Below, piece by piece: positions 44,082 through 54,651 of a DNA stretch of 64,000 bases. The stretch's first letter is position 1, and the number at the start of each line of letters is the position of its first letter. A model generated the notes under the pieces. That model was not told the origin of the DNA. It saw only the letters and a program-made list of their open reading frames with translations, and ran no database searches. A program made the position numbers and the translations under genes. The stretch spans positions 59,026,772 to 59,090,771 of the forward strand of contig NC_060065.1 in NCBI RefSeq assembly GCF_020283565.1. Reading direction: 5' to 3'. The stretch is from Trifolium pratense. Lineage: Eukaryota; Streptophyta; Magnoliopsida; Fabales; Fabaceae.

Positions 44082-44215
44082 AATGTTTTGGCTTTCAACA
44101 CACTCAAGGACTGTTTTCTTCACGGCTGTATTTGGAAATGAGTTCTTCTTTTCGCATCCCCTGAGTTTCTTACGCGCCCCATGAGTTTCCAATTTGAATT
44201 TGAATTTAATTTATA

Positions 44216-44371
44216 TGCACCGTCGGTGTAAAGATATTTTGCACATGCGTCCAATAATATACAGACACATCATGTATGGTCATTAAAAACACATGATGTG
44301 TCACATTCATTAAATGATGTGGCAACGCGTCATTGGATGTATGTGTAAAAAAAAATTACACCGACGGTGCA
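44216..44371. mobile_element. 156-bp MITE with perfect 16-bp TIR
   Basis: TGCACCGTCGGTGTAA at 44216-44231 and its exact reverse complement at 44356-44371 bound the element. The centre contains ATGATGTGTC-type inverted words. The target duplication is not clear. Confidence 0.8.
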
Positions 44372-44399
44372 CTACAATTAAACTCTTCCAATTTTATCC

Positions 44400-44760
44400 C
44401 TCTCGTTGGTTAGGTAACGAGCGTGTAAAAGTGCAAAACCTGGGAAGACATAGTTCGCTACTAAAGTAACGAACTGAGTTTGCACTTTAGTTAGCGGCCC
44501 TTATAAAAACATTTTCATAGGGGGTGAAGGAAGGGTGAAGGAGACAAAAATATTAGATTTTATAAGGTTCGCTACTTAAGTAGCGAACTTTATTTTTTTT
44601 TTCTTCAGTTTTGCGCCCCTTGAGTTTGCTTCTTAAGCAGCGAAGTGTTTTCTTTTTTACTTTCATATTTTCACCCCCTTTAGCGAGGGGTATTTTTGGA
44701 ATATCGGGAGCGCGCAAGAAAAGTCGGGAGACGCGAAAAGAAGTTCTCTTTGAAAACATG
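44400..44760. repeat. palindromic GTTCGCTACTT repeat region
   Basis: A perfect 22-bp palindrome with arm GTTCGCTACTT lies at about 44568-44589. Variants lie at about 44453-44474 (GTTCGCTACTAAAG and inverse) and 44624-44645 (TTGCTTCTTAAGCAGCGAA). TTTGCACTTTAG, GCGCC and AGGGGGTGAAGG phrases also recur. It is less AT-rich than its surroundings. Likely a dispersed repeat; no gene is supported. Confidence 0.6.
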
Positions 44761-45686
44761 ACTTAATCGGCATGTTTTGCCTCTAGAATTGATGTTATTA
44801 TACTCTTGTGCAGCTCAACATAGTCTTCTGTTTTAGTTCGGCGCATCCAAACCGTTTGAATTGACTTATTTTTTGGCTTATGAAAAACAGTTTATACAAA
44901 TTAATAAGCTTTTATATTAATTCATAAGTGTATTTGGTTCTTTTGTTTTTATATTAGGGATTGAACCCTAGACCAAATAGTTAAAGAGGCGGAGTATCTA
45001 CCACGTGTTTCGCAGTTTGTCAAATTGATTTTAGTTCAAAGTAATTTGAAAGTGAGGTGGATTTATCAGGTAAAAGTGAGATGGAACATAAATTTGAGTG
45101 GAAAAATTGTGTTTGACGTAAAAAGATACAAATCCAAATTTAAAGCTAACAAACAAGTTAAGAATATAATGTTTATATTCCATTAATCCCAACTCGAACC
45201 AGAACTAGCTATATCTTATTCAGAGCACACAAATATAATTACAATGCTATTAGCAAAAACCAGTGACACAAAATACAGTAACTAAGTTAAGAATTTATGT
45301 TACACAAATTGGTTTACTCAAAATAATGCTCAATAGAGAGACAATATACCAGTCACATTAAGGGGTGTCCAACAAATAGCAGTTAAGCATAACCATGCAA
45401 GCCTCAGATAACTTGTCTACCAAAGGACTTCAGTCGTGTGAGGTTCATTTGTGTATCATCTCATCACCAATAGATTACTTAGCACTAGCACAAGCAGAGG
45501 ATTTCGGTCATGCGAGGTTTCCCATCAATTCACTGAACTAGGAATAGGGGACCATTCCAATGAAACTGTTTCTACTAGTCAATAACACTTTCACTGTTCT
45601 TGAGGACCTCAAATACGGTCAAACATAGAAGTATGAAGTTGAGTAGTGAAATGTTAGAGCGAACATGGACCAACGATGTTAATTTG
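44761..45686. other. intergenic region 3' of fucosyltransferase 2
   Basis: A MITE half-copy lies near 44850-44935. From about 45170 the sequence may include the 3' UTR of the minus-strand gene. A repeated TTCGGTCATGCGAGGTT / TTCAGTCGTGTGAGGTT phrase occurs at about 45428 and 45503. Confidence 0.4.
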
Positions 45687-47817
45687 TTACCTACGATTAG
45701 CATTAACCAACCTCAATCCACTTTTTACATCCTCACAATGCTTCATGTGATGATAAAGGGAAGTAAAATCAACTGTGTTGTTGGCCCTACAGTCATATTT
45801 GGGAGGATAATGGAAACAAGGCTCCATGGACATTGCTCGTTGACAAGGTGGATTTGGGATGGTTTCCCCATATGCCCTCTTTAGAATCCATGGCTTTAAA
45901 CCTCCAAGACTATGGGCAACATACCCAAAAGTAGACTTGGGGCTTGTAATCAATACATCACACAGACTCAGTAGATATATTTCTGTCCATGCTTTAATAT
46001 TGTGCGTGTCATTATTTGATTTTTGACGCCCTTCGTGACTTGGCTGATAAACTTTTATTACCTCACCGGTCACAGTTGTATTTGCCTTATACATAGTCCT
46101 CAGCTTCTCACCATATTCAGAATATAGAGATGCCACTAGAACAGCTTTTGATGTCTGCTTCTTCAAATGAGATGTTGCTGTCTTCTGCGCGTCCAATTCG
46201 GGCAACAGCTTATGCTGAAGGGTGCAGGCTAGAATTTCATTGATAACAGTTGTATGCGGTACTTGGTGAGTGTTATATACTCTAATCTGCAAGCCAATTT
46301 TCTCATTTGCCTTGGCTAAGTGTGCCTCGTAGAACCTGGTAATTAGTTCCCATGCCTCATTGGATGGTTGAAAAAGGTAACGCCCCAAATGATGAAAAAC
46401 AGTGTCTTTGTCAGGGAACATTTTGCTTAGTTGTTGTTGAAATGATGGAATCATAAAAAGAGAAGGGACAAAATATTGATCCGACGACAAAATGAGAACA
46501 GGAACTTTGTGGAGAAGACCTTGACTTTGATCACAATGAAAGAAGTTGTTATGACGAGCATCATGGGAGTGTTGTAGATTAAGAATAAGAAATTGCGGCA
46601 AAAGTTCGTTTGATCTGTTGTTTTTGTTGCTGCTATTGATTAGCATGGTTTCATATGTTTGAATATGTTTATGATCTTTCCAATATGGAAAGTTCCTGGG
46701 CAATAACCAGGAGGAATGAGGAAATGGGTCACAAAAGAGACCAAACATGTCAATCCCAAATTTGACAAGTAGAACCCGGTCTGTAAGGATAGCATAAAGA
46801 AATGCTGCAGCCAAGGTTATTATCCTGTTCCCCAATCCATTGGAAGGTGTCCAAACAAGGTATTTGCAATCATTTTTGCTAAATTTTTTTGTACCCTTTT
46901 TTTTTGTGGTCATGATGAGTTTGGCGTATGATTTGGTATGAGGTCCACAAGTTGTATGAAGAAGTTCATAGTTTCGTAGCTTGGATATCAAATATGCACA
47001 AGGTTTATAAGGTGAAGGTTTGCGGTATAAGTAAGATTGATATCTACTCAAGCAAGATGGTGGGTCAAATGTAGAAAGTAAAAGTCCATCAAGGAATCGG
47101 TCATTAGGAATGGTAGTAGAAGAAGATATAATAGATGTAGTATCCTTGTTTTGGTTTTCAAGGGAATCATTTTTTGGAGCTGTAGATGTGGAAATAAAAT
47201 TAAATAAAATAAGCATGATAATTAATTAATTGTATAAGAAATTTAAATCCAAAATTGTAATAATGTTGATTTCACTCTCACCCTAATAAGTTATGGTAGT
47301 TTTGAGTAACATTGATTATAGTGTATATCTGAACTAACTAAGTAACTAACTAATGTGAAGAAGCAGTAATGATGATGGTATATGTAAGTAAAGAAGAATA
47401 TTGTAATTAAGAAGAAGAAGAAAGTGTAATAATGCTGCTAACCAATAATGATAATATCTGCAGGCACTGTTTGTGATGCGGCGTTACTCTGAGTTTGATG
47501 AGGTGGTTGTTGTAATTGAAAGTTGGTTCCCGTAACATTTTCTGACAATAAGACAACAAATAAGAGAGAAAATAAAATGTTAAAGAATGAATTAAAGACT
47601 TAGTGAATAGATAGATAGATAGATAGAGTGACTGACCCGGCGGTGAGTCTGTAACAATAATAATGTTGTTGTGATCTTTGGGTCTTTCATCAGATTTGAA
47701 GCTGAAAAGAGAGATAGAGTTGTAGTAGTTGTTATGGTGAATGAGGAGGAAAGTGAAAATAGAGAGAGTTGTTGTTATGGAAGCCAGAACAAGTAACAAT
47801 AATCTCAATTTATCCAT
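45687..47817 (-). CDS. GT37 fucosyltransferase (FUT1 family), 590 aa, tandem paralogue
   Basis: Three exons: 47637-47817, 47443-47541 and 45687-47179, phases compatible, giving 590 residues. The ATG at 47817 gives MDKLRLLLLVLASITTTLSI, a type II membrane anchor. Exon 2 encodes a Gln/Thr-rich stem piece that the neighbour lacks. The catalytic domain has RFLDGLLLSTFDPPSCLSRY, YLVWTPSNGLGNRIITLAAA, FLYAILTDRVLLVKFGIDMF, FHHLGRYLFQPSNEAW and LITSPKSTFGYVAHSLGGLK. It is clearly homologous to the gene 3 kb to its left but diverged throughout. A Golgi transferase using GDP-fucose; the acceptor is unknown. The exon 2 boundaries are my inference from frame. Confidence 0.9.
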
Positions 47818-48590
47818 CAATCAATCTGTCTGTCTTCTTCAACGAGCGGGTGGGTGGGTTCAGATCTTCCCTGTCTTGTGTTGTGTTGTGTTGTGCTGTG
47901 TTGTGTCAATTTCTATTTTATTTTGATTCATTCATTGATTTTTTCTACTCTACTTACACCCCAGATTGACTAAAATACCCTTATAATAAATTAATTAAAT
48001 TTCCAATACAATCCAAGAAAAACCTTACGCCTTCTTCTTGCCTCCATCTCCTTCCTCCTTAATTCACAGCAAAAATCTCAAGTTGTCGTCGACGTCGCGT
48101 TCATCTCCATTTACACTTCTCAAACTCAATTTGAAAGGTATGTTTGCCATTTCGTTGAGTTTAATTGGGAATCTGCTGCAAGTTCCTTATCAAATTAGGT
48201 TGATTTTGAGTTTCATCTCTCAATTTTCATTTTCTGGGTTTGAAGTGGTTAACATGAATTCAATTTTTCTTCTGTTCAAATTAACTTGGTTATGCATGTA
48301 ATTTGTTGGAGCTAGACTAAATCCAAATCCTTCCCAATTGATGTCATCAATTGATAGTAATAACTTCTAAAAGAAAAATTGCACCTTTCAGAACCTTAAA
48401 ATTGTACCTTTCAAATTTATTTACTCTGTTTCAATGGTTTTAGATTGGCAAAAATAAAAAGTAAGGAATAGTTTTAAATTGGTTCGACACACCACTTTGT
48501 GGACAATTTAGAACTCAAAGAACAATCACATAATTAATAATGTGAGAAAGAATCCTAATGAACACTCACACTTTCTAGTGCACTTACCCC
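47818..48590. other. upstream region of fucosyltransferase 2 and CT-rich leader-like sequence
   Basis: A (TTGTG)n microsatellite at 47877-47907 lies in the probable 5' flank. About 48025-48140 is CT-rich, ends in GAAAG|GTATGT and looks like a plus-strand 5' UTR exon of an unidentified gene, but no coding exon could be linked to it. Confidence 0.4.
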
Positions 48591-48869
48591 TCACGGGTTT
48601 AGGGTTCTTCCAAAGCCTATACTTTCCGCTTCTTTCAAAGCAAGAATTAGCTTTCTCCTTGTTCCAGGTTTTGCTGTGGCTCTTCCAGACCTATAAATCA
48701 CAACTGCAATACCATTTTCCTTCCCAGCTTTTTTAGCCCATTTCAATAAATCACCACGTCTAGCAAACACTTTGTCAGTGGTAAATACAACAGCAAAATC
48801 TACTAATTGTGCATTTTGAGGTTCCACTCCATCTCTAGGTGTGGCAAAATTTTCATTTTTCATGTCCAT
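48591..48869 (-). pseudogene. transposase-associated (FAR1/MULE-like) N-terminal domain fragment
   Basis: The frame reads FAVVFTTDKVFARRGDLLKW then AKKAGKENGIAVVIYRSG, resembling the domain found in many legume MULE-derived proteins (VFxTDKVFxSRDDLLxWxR). The following sequence makes more sense in another frame (NSCFERSGKYRLWKNPK), so a frameshift is present. It is an isolated fragment with no transposase domain nearby. Confidence 0.6.
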
Positions 48870-49740
48870 TTACTACATAAAGAAAGAAAAAAGAAAATTA
48901 AATCGATTGAAAATCATGTGTAAGTTGTAGAAAATTTATACTATAAGTAATGAGAGTTTACATAGATTAAAAAAAAAAAACTAAAACGAAATGCAAGTGT
49001 GAATTGAGCTTACATAAGATTATGTGAATGAATTGAGTTTACGTAGTTATGTAAACTCAGTTTACATGTTCTTATGTAAACTGAGTTTATTTAAGTTTAT
49101 AAACTTAATTAACCTAAACCCTTAAACCACCTATGTAAGTCTGAACTTAGTTTAGTGTACATAAGTTATGTAAACTCAATTTACAATTTAGCATTAGCGG
49201 TTCATCGTGCAAGAAAACTCGGTTTACATTCACTAACCTAAGCAATAAAACATGAAATTTACTATGTTAGGAGTTCATCGTGCAAGAAAACATGAAATTT
49301 ATACTTAGGTTATGTAAACTCAATTTATATTCACTAACCTATGCAATCGTGCAGGAAATCATCATGAAATTTCACATAAAAAATAAATAGACAATATTAT
49401 AGAATTGAATAAGTATAAACTCACTAACCTCTTAATGAAATACCTTCAAATTTAATCTTTAATTGAAATGAATGACGCATCAATCAGATTTGTGAGAGAG
49501 AAATGTTTACGTGAGAGAGAGTAGTGAAGTAGAAGCATTAGAAATAGAATAAAAGATGAGAAATTGTTTTTAAAAGTTTAAATAAAGGATAGTTTTGGTA
49601 TTATGATTAAATTTTGATGAAATTTGGGTGTAACTAGATTTATTTGGGTTCTGGGTAGAAAAAATCTTTTATTTTATTCTATTCTATTTTATTTATTTAT
49701 TTATTTATTTGTTGAACAATTACCATAATACCCCTAATAA
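48870..49740. repeat. GTAAACTGAGTTTAC palindromic repeat cluster
   Basis: Between about 48990 and 49345, TATGTAAACTCAGTTTACAT-like words occur at least six times in both orientations, together with two copies of a TTCATCGTGCAAGAAAAC phrase (about 49200 and 49267) and a third partial copy near 49347. A (TATTT)n run lies at 49672-49712. Probably part of a MULE-type element with the fragment at 48591-48869. Confidence 0.5.
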
Positions 49741-49976
49741 TGAATGACCGGAAAACCCTATTCTCTTCTCTCCAGCAGAGCAGACGGCTGCTTTTTTTTT
49801 TTTTTTTTGATTCTTGACAGATTCTTCTTCAAACCACAAAAAACGCAGCAAAGGTATCCATCCATCCATCCATCGATCCATCCCAATTGGAATTGGGCAG
49901 CAGATTCATTCATTTTTAAACTCTAACTATTTTACTTTCTCTCTTTTTCTTACAGATTGATTCTTCAAACGCAGCT

Positions 49977-50268
49977 ATGAAGGTCATGATGAATGTAAAT
50001 GGAACATCATCATCCTCTCTTTATCTCGCACTCTACACAGACGTCACCAATTCTAAGTTTGTCTTTCCAGCCATTTCAAATTAAGTTCTGTTCTGTGTAT
50101 GCTCATATACTGCGTATATACCAAACTTCGCTCAACTTAATTATTATTATTATTCTTGCAGGGAACTATTGGAAACTATGCAAGCTGGGACATTGGACCC
50201 AGAACTTGCATTCCTCAATGCTTCACTTGTCTGTATTATTATTCTCTTCTACTAATTTTACTTCCTTT

Positions 50269-50330
<62 letters not shown>

Positions 50331-51095
50331 ATAACATGCTCCTCTTATGTTGGTATTCCTAATCATGTTGTTGCTTCTACGTATATTTTTAACCACCACT
50401 GTTTACAATGCTTCTTTCTCATGTTACCACTGTTCCTTCTCAAATGCACCAGATTCCAGATATTTTCCCTCTTCTAGCAGCTGCACACAAGACACTTGTT
50501 GTCAAGTCACGGGACTCTTTGACCACACGAACTCTTCATTCAGAGCTCGTTTACAACTACTCAGGGTCCAAACATGTAAAATTATCTCTTTCTATTTTAC
50601 CTGTTATGTTATTATCATGATTCACACTTCCAATTACAGTTGCTAATTTCAACATGTCTTGTGACTAGATTACTGAATCTTTAAAAAGATGTGGTATCTC
50701 TGAAACCACAACTTATGTCCTTGCTGCTCGATTTGATGCTACTCCTGATGAGGTGACACAATAAAGTACTGCACCTTTTTTTTGATGCTCTTCCCGTCAC
50801 TCACATAGCTAAAATGATATATGTACCTCTTTACCAGATTAAAGCCATAGAGAAACTCTTCATTGGAAAAGAGATCGATCTGGAGGAGCTCGAAGGGAGA
50901 GCTAACCAAGCCCAAATACAAAAGGTTTGTGTTGTGAGGGCTCTTATATTAATTTGCATTTTTATTTTTTGTGCCAACTAGCATATTCAATAATTTGTTA
51001 TGTTTCAGCATTACAAGATATCTGCCTCAGAACTTGGAATATCATCACTTGCAGATGCAATAACTTGCCGTATAGCTGCTCGTGATGCCTTGTAA
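49977..51095 (+). CDS. CGI121: CGI121/TPRKB-like subunit of the KEOPS (EKC) complex, 175 aa
   Basis: Six exons: 49977-50056, 50162-50228, 50453-50575, 50669-50752, 50838-50924 and 51009-51095, all GT-AG with compatible phases. The protein includes LYLALYTDVTNSKELLETM, LDPELAFLNASL, PLLAAAHKTLV, DSLTTRTLHSELVYNYSGSK, RFDATPDE and ISSLADAITCRIAARDAL. The TLHSELVYNYSGSKHI block and the overall length identify the Cgi121/TPRKB family, which binds the kinase Bud32/PRPK in the KEOPS complex needed for tRNA t6A modification. A leader intron probably precedes the start (acceptor TTACAG at 49950-49955). Intron 2 carries a (CT)n run. Intact. Confidence 0.93.
50271..50330. repeat. (CT)n microsatellite in CGI121 intron 2
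   Basis: About 28 near-continuous TC units, interrupted once by TTT. Confidence 0.95.
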
Positions 51096-51256
51096 AAGAA
51101 TGACTGTGATCTGCTTGTATGCTTAGCTTCTAGCCTTATTGTGTAAGAATGATTTAGATTTAGTGGATTTATCATTAAACATTATTTATGATGAGATATT
51201 ATGGCATCATTTGATCTATGAAGTTGACTTCCATCTTGTTGCCAACTGTAGTCTAT

Positions 51257-51475
51257 TCATATAGCTGAAAAAGAACACTTTGTAGTCGTTGTAGAAATAG
51301 GAAGTGTGAGAATAAGAGTTATCACACGATAAACAAGAGGATAGGCTTGTGCTTTTTTAGATTTTACAAACCAACGGCACAAATGAATATAGTTTTCCAA
51401 TTCTCCAAAATTAGGATGCTTCCGGACATGATCTAAGTGTTCAAACCATGTCCTCAATTGTAACATCTCATACAA
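51257..51475 (-). mobile_element. hAT-type transposase C-terminal fragment
   Basis: The frame reads YPLVYRVITLILTLPISTTT then KCSFSAI and stops. Plant hAT-derived proteins (TTF-type/DUF4371 group) have LVYRLITLVLTLPVSTATTERSFSAM-like sequence in the dimerisation region (Cys replaces Arg here). Only this ~70-codon tail remains, in the 3' flank of CGI121. Confidence 0.8.
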
Positions 51476-52883
51476 AGTCTCGTGGGTAGAATTTCTTTAT
51501 ATCATATGTTATTTCTAAATCATTGATATTCTAAAAAGAGAATTCAGGCTTTGATTACCGGAGAAAATAAAAGATCGGTTGCCAAACTGGAAGAGTTGGA
51601 AGAGAGGGAGTCCCATACTGTATGTATGTACTCTGAATTTGAGATGTGGTGAAAGTTAAAAAAGCACTGTTAGAATTGTTTAGGTTTATGTTATGGTTGT
51701 TGTATGATCATATTCAACAATTTAATCTGTTCCAGTTTTATTTTAGAGAAATGCTTCTTATCGCGAAAGCACGTTTCACGAAAGTGTAGCGAATTACGTG
51801 TCACCTATTAGTCAAAACACCCCTTCTTTTCCCTATGAAATTTTCTCATCTAAAATCTTCATTCTCAGATTTTGGACTGGTTGTTTCCTCTCTCTTTCAT
51901 GATTTCTCTCCTAAACTCTTGTAATCAATTGAGGTCTTTTTCTATCACCTCTCAAGGATTGCCTCTTTTCTCCACTGGATTTTGTTTTTTCCTTGTTTGA
52001 AAGAACTGTTAAAATGGGGTTTTGGTAAGTGAAGATTTTGATAACAAATTGGGTTTGGAAAGTCTTTGGTTTGAGGGTGTATCCGTGGAGATGATTGGTG
52101 AATTGTATCCGTGGTGATTCTTACTCTTTTGTTCAATGTTTACTGGGTTGTTCAACAAATTAAGCTCAAAACTTGCAGGAGTGTGGTTGATATGGTGTTC
52201 TGTTGAAACTTACAGGGCATTGTAACTTTTGGAATCACTTCTGGTTCATGATGGTGGGAGCAGAAAGGGTTTGCTGCATTTCTTGTGTAAATGGAGTTTT
52301 AATAATTTGCATAAAATTTGATTTTGTTTATCTATTGACAGTTTGACACCTTAAAAACAATTAGGACTTTGAATTTTAGAGGACTTGCAGTTCTCTAATA
52401 AACTGTGACGGTATATTTTAACAAAACAACAAGGAGTAGTAGTTAGTAGTATAGGAGTATTGTATAAAACACGTATTCGTGAAAATTCGCTAAAAATACC
52501 TTCGTGTTATATAGCATAGCTGTTTATTTTATTTTTAAATCTCAAAATTTGTTGATGCATACTGGACTGGACATAGCTAGTGAGTGGAAACGCCTGATAG
52601 GCTTGACGCTTGGTGGATTATAGATCCCTAGTGATGGGGAATATTGTACACATTTGTATGGAAGGCTAGGCGCTCAGTGGCCATGGAGCGTGTAACCGAA
52701 CGAAGGGTTGAAACCAACCGACCACTTAGTAATCCTAGCATAGAGCGTGCCTTAAGCAATAGAGGGGTGATCACCTCGGCTAGTATTATTTGGGGTATCT
52801 TTGCCACATGGTAGTAATCATTAATCATTAATAGCCTCAATATTCTCTTGTTTCTCCTTTACACTCCTTTCTTTTGTTTTTTT
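51476..52883. other. intergenic region
   Basis: About 51750-51800 (CGCGAAAGCACGTTTCACGA) and 52465-52500 (CGTATTCGTGAAAATTCGC) look like related ends of a non-autonomous element about 750 bp long, loosely inverted. About 52590-52800 is less AT-rich without a supported frame. No gene is recognised. Confidence 0.4.
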
Positions 52884-53089
52884 GGTACAATACTCTATTT
52901 TTTTTTTGGTCCAGAGGTACAATACTCTTTTTTGTTTTTTTGTTGATAGACGAAATGACAAAGTTATTGAAAACTCACAGACACAAAGTGGAGTGACCGG
53001 GGTTCGAATCCCGATCCTGACGTCCGACACTAGCAATTTCAGCATTTTTGCCGATTGAGCTATGATTTGTGGACAGGTACAATACTCTT
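52884..53089 (-). mobile_element. tRNA-derived SINE, minus strand, with a triple target site
   Basis: AGGTACAATACTCTT flanks 52930-53074 (copies at 52915-52929 and 53075-53089). On the minus strand the element has an A box (ATAGCTCAATCGGCAAA), a B box (GGATTCGAACCCCGGTC) and a poly-A tail. A third copy of the target, GGTACAATACTCT, is at 52884-52896, separated from the second by an 18-bp T-rich piece. This suggests an earlier, tiny retroposon insertion at the same site. Confidence 0.9.
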
Positions 53090-54651
53090 CCAATTGTTGA
53101 AGAATGTGATACAAATTTTTAGAATATTAAAAGTAAAAAAAAATATGACAATGTACTAGTATTAGAGAAAATTAAAATACTAATGCTTAGATTGTTCATA
53201 TAAATCCCGATCATACTTTTTCTTTTACAAGTGAAGTGGAGTTATGATATGGATGCCATTTGTGAGGCCATCTCAAAGGCTAAAGTAAGCTCAGATTTTA
53301 ATAGAGTAGAGAGCAGAGATTCGGGGAACTTTAATTTAATCCCTTATCATGCTTCCTTTATGTCTATTGCCATGCACATGATGAGGCTGAATCTTGTTGC
53401 AGATTGATTGTGGAGAGTAACTTTGTCATTGTTCATACCTTTCTCCATAAAGTTTCCACTTTATTGAAGTGCTCTCTGGTTTGGTGGTCATCGATATAAT
53501 CTATATGAATGAACTGGTCCTTCGGCGTAGTGTTTTACAAAGAAACTTTCTTTATTTTTGGAATATGATCATGTGTTTGTTTTGTATTATATTGAACACA
53601 ACTTAAAATTCAAAGTATTATGTCTTCAAAGTCACTTTGTCATCGCTGCCTAAAATTTATTTTGTAAAATTGATTCAGAGTTACAAATAAAATTAATTTA
53701 AAGTAGTTTATGTTTAAATACATTATCATAAAGCAATTTTTTTTACTCAAACCATAAAAGTAAACTAAACAATAAATTTGAATGTAAACCACGATATAAT
53801 ATCTACATTTTTTTTTTTGGACAAAATCTTAACTTTTAGTTAGGATTTGTTCATGATTTATACTATTTCATTTAACTTAAAAGACAATCATTTAAAAACT
53901 TGTAAACATTTCAAAATTAATTTTATTTTATACATCCAAAATCATTTTTTTCTAAAATCAAACAATGCGTAAAAGTCCATATCTCTTTCTATTTATTTTA
54001 TTTATTATATATTAAAAAAATACAGTATTATATATTTATTCAATGTCCCTGTATTTTAATGTACATATATCGTTTGTGTAAAGTAGTTTAACACTCTCTA
54101 CAAAAAAAAAAATAAAAAAAAATAAAGTAGTTTAACACTTACGTCAAAAAAAAAAAAAGCAGTCTATTACTAAGTTTACTAACATTCAATAAAAATCTTC
54201 CTTAAAAAAAAATTCAATAAAAATCTATTATTCTTTTATATCACACAATGAATTTTAAACTAACTATATATGAGTCGGTGATACGACAACTTAATGAATT
54301 TTTATTGGATGTCAATATATTTTACACGATTTTGCATATCCTTTAAATCTAAAAAAATGGATGGTAATTTTTTTAAGATAAAATAATAAATAATAAAATC
54401 CTAAAATAATGTAACTTTTATAAAATAATAATTCTTATAAAAAAAAAATTAATAATAATAACAATAATAAATAATATATTTGCATGAAAAGAACTTTGGT
54501 GGGATATAGTATAAAAAAAAAAAAACTTTGAAAGGAACCGAACCCCACAATAAAACTAAATTGAACTCAAAAGTTTTGCTCTCTCTCTCTCTCTCTCTGT
54601 TTCTGCTGCTGTGCTTGTGTTCTGTTATTCATTCATTCCATTTTCATTTCC
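53090..54651 (+). promoter_or_regulatory. intergenic region and ABCC promoter/5' UTR
   Basis: Strongly AT-rich from 53600 to 54540 with A-runs. A (CT)n tract at about 54580-54598 followed by CTGCTGCTGTGC lies within 70 bp of the ATG and probably belongs to the 5' UTR. No gene is supported at 53090-53600. Confidence 0.5.

Noticed and set aside
45600..45884. 94-codon plus-strand frame
   Set aside because: Shadow of the fucosyltransferase 2 coding strand.
52985..53066. tRNA gene on the minus strand
   Set aside because: Same reasoning; the target duplication and poly-A tail prove a SINE.
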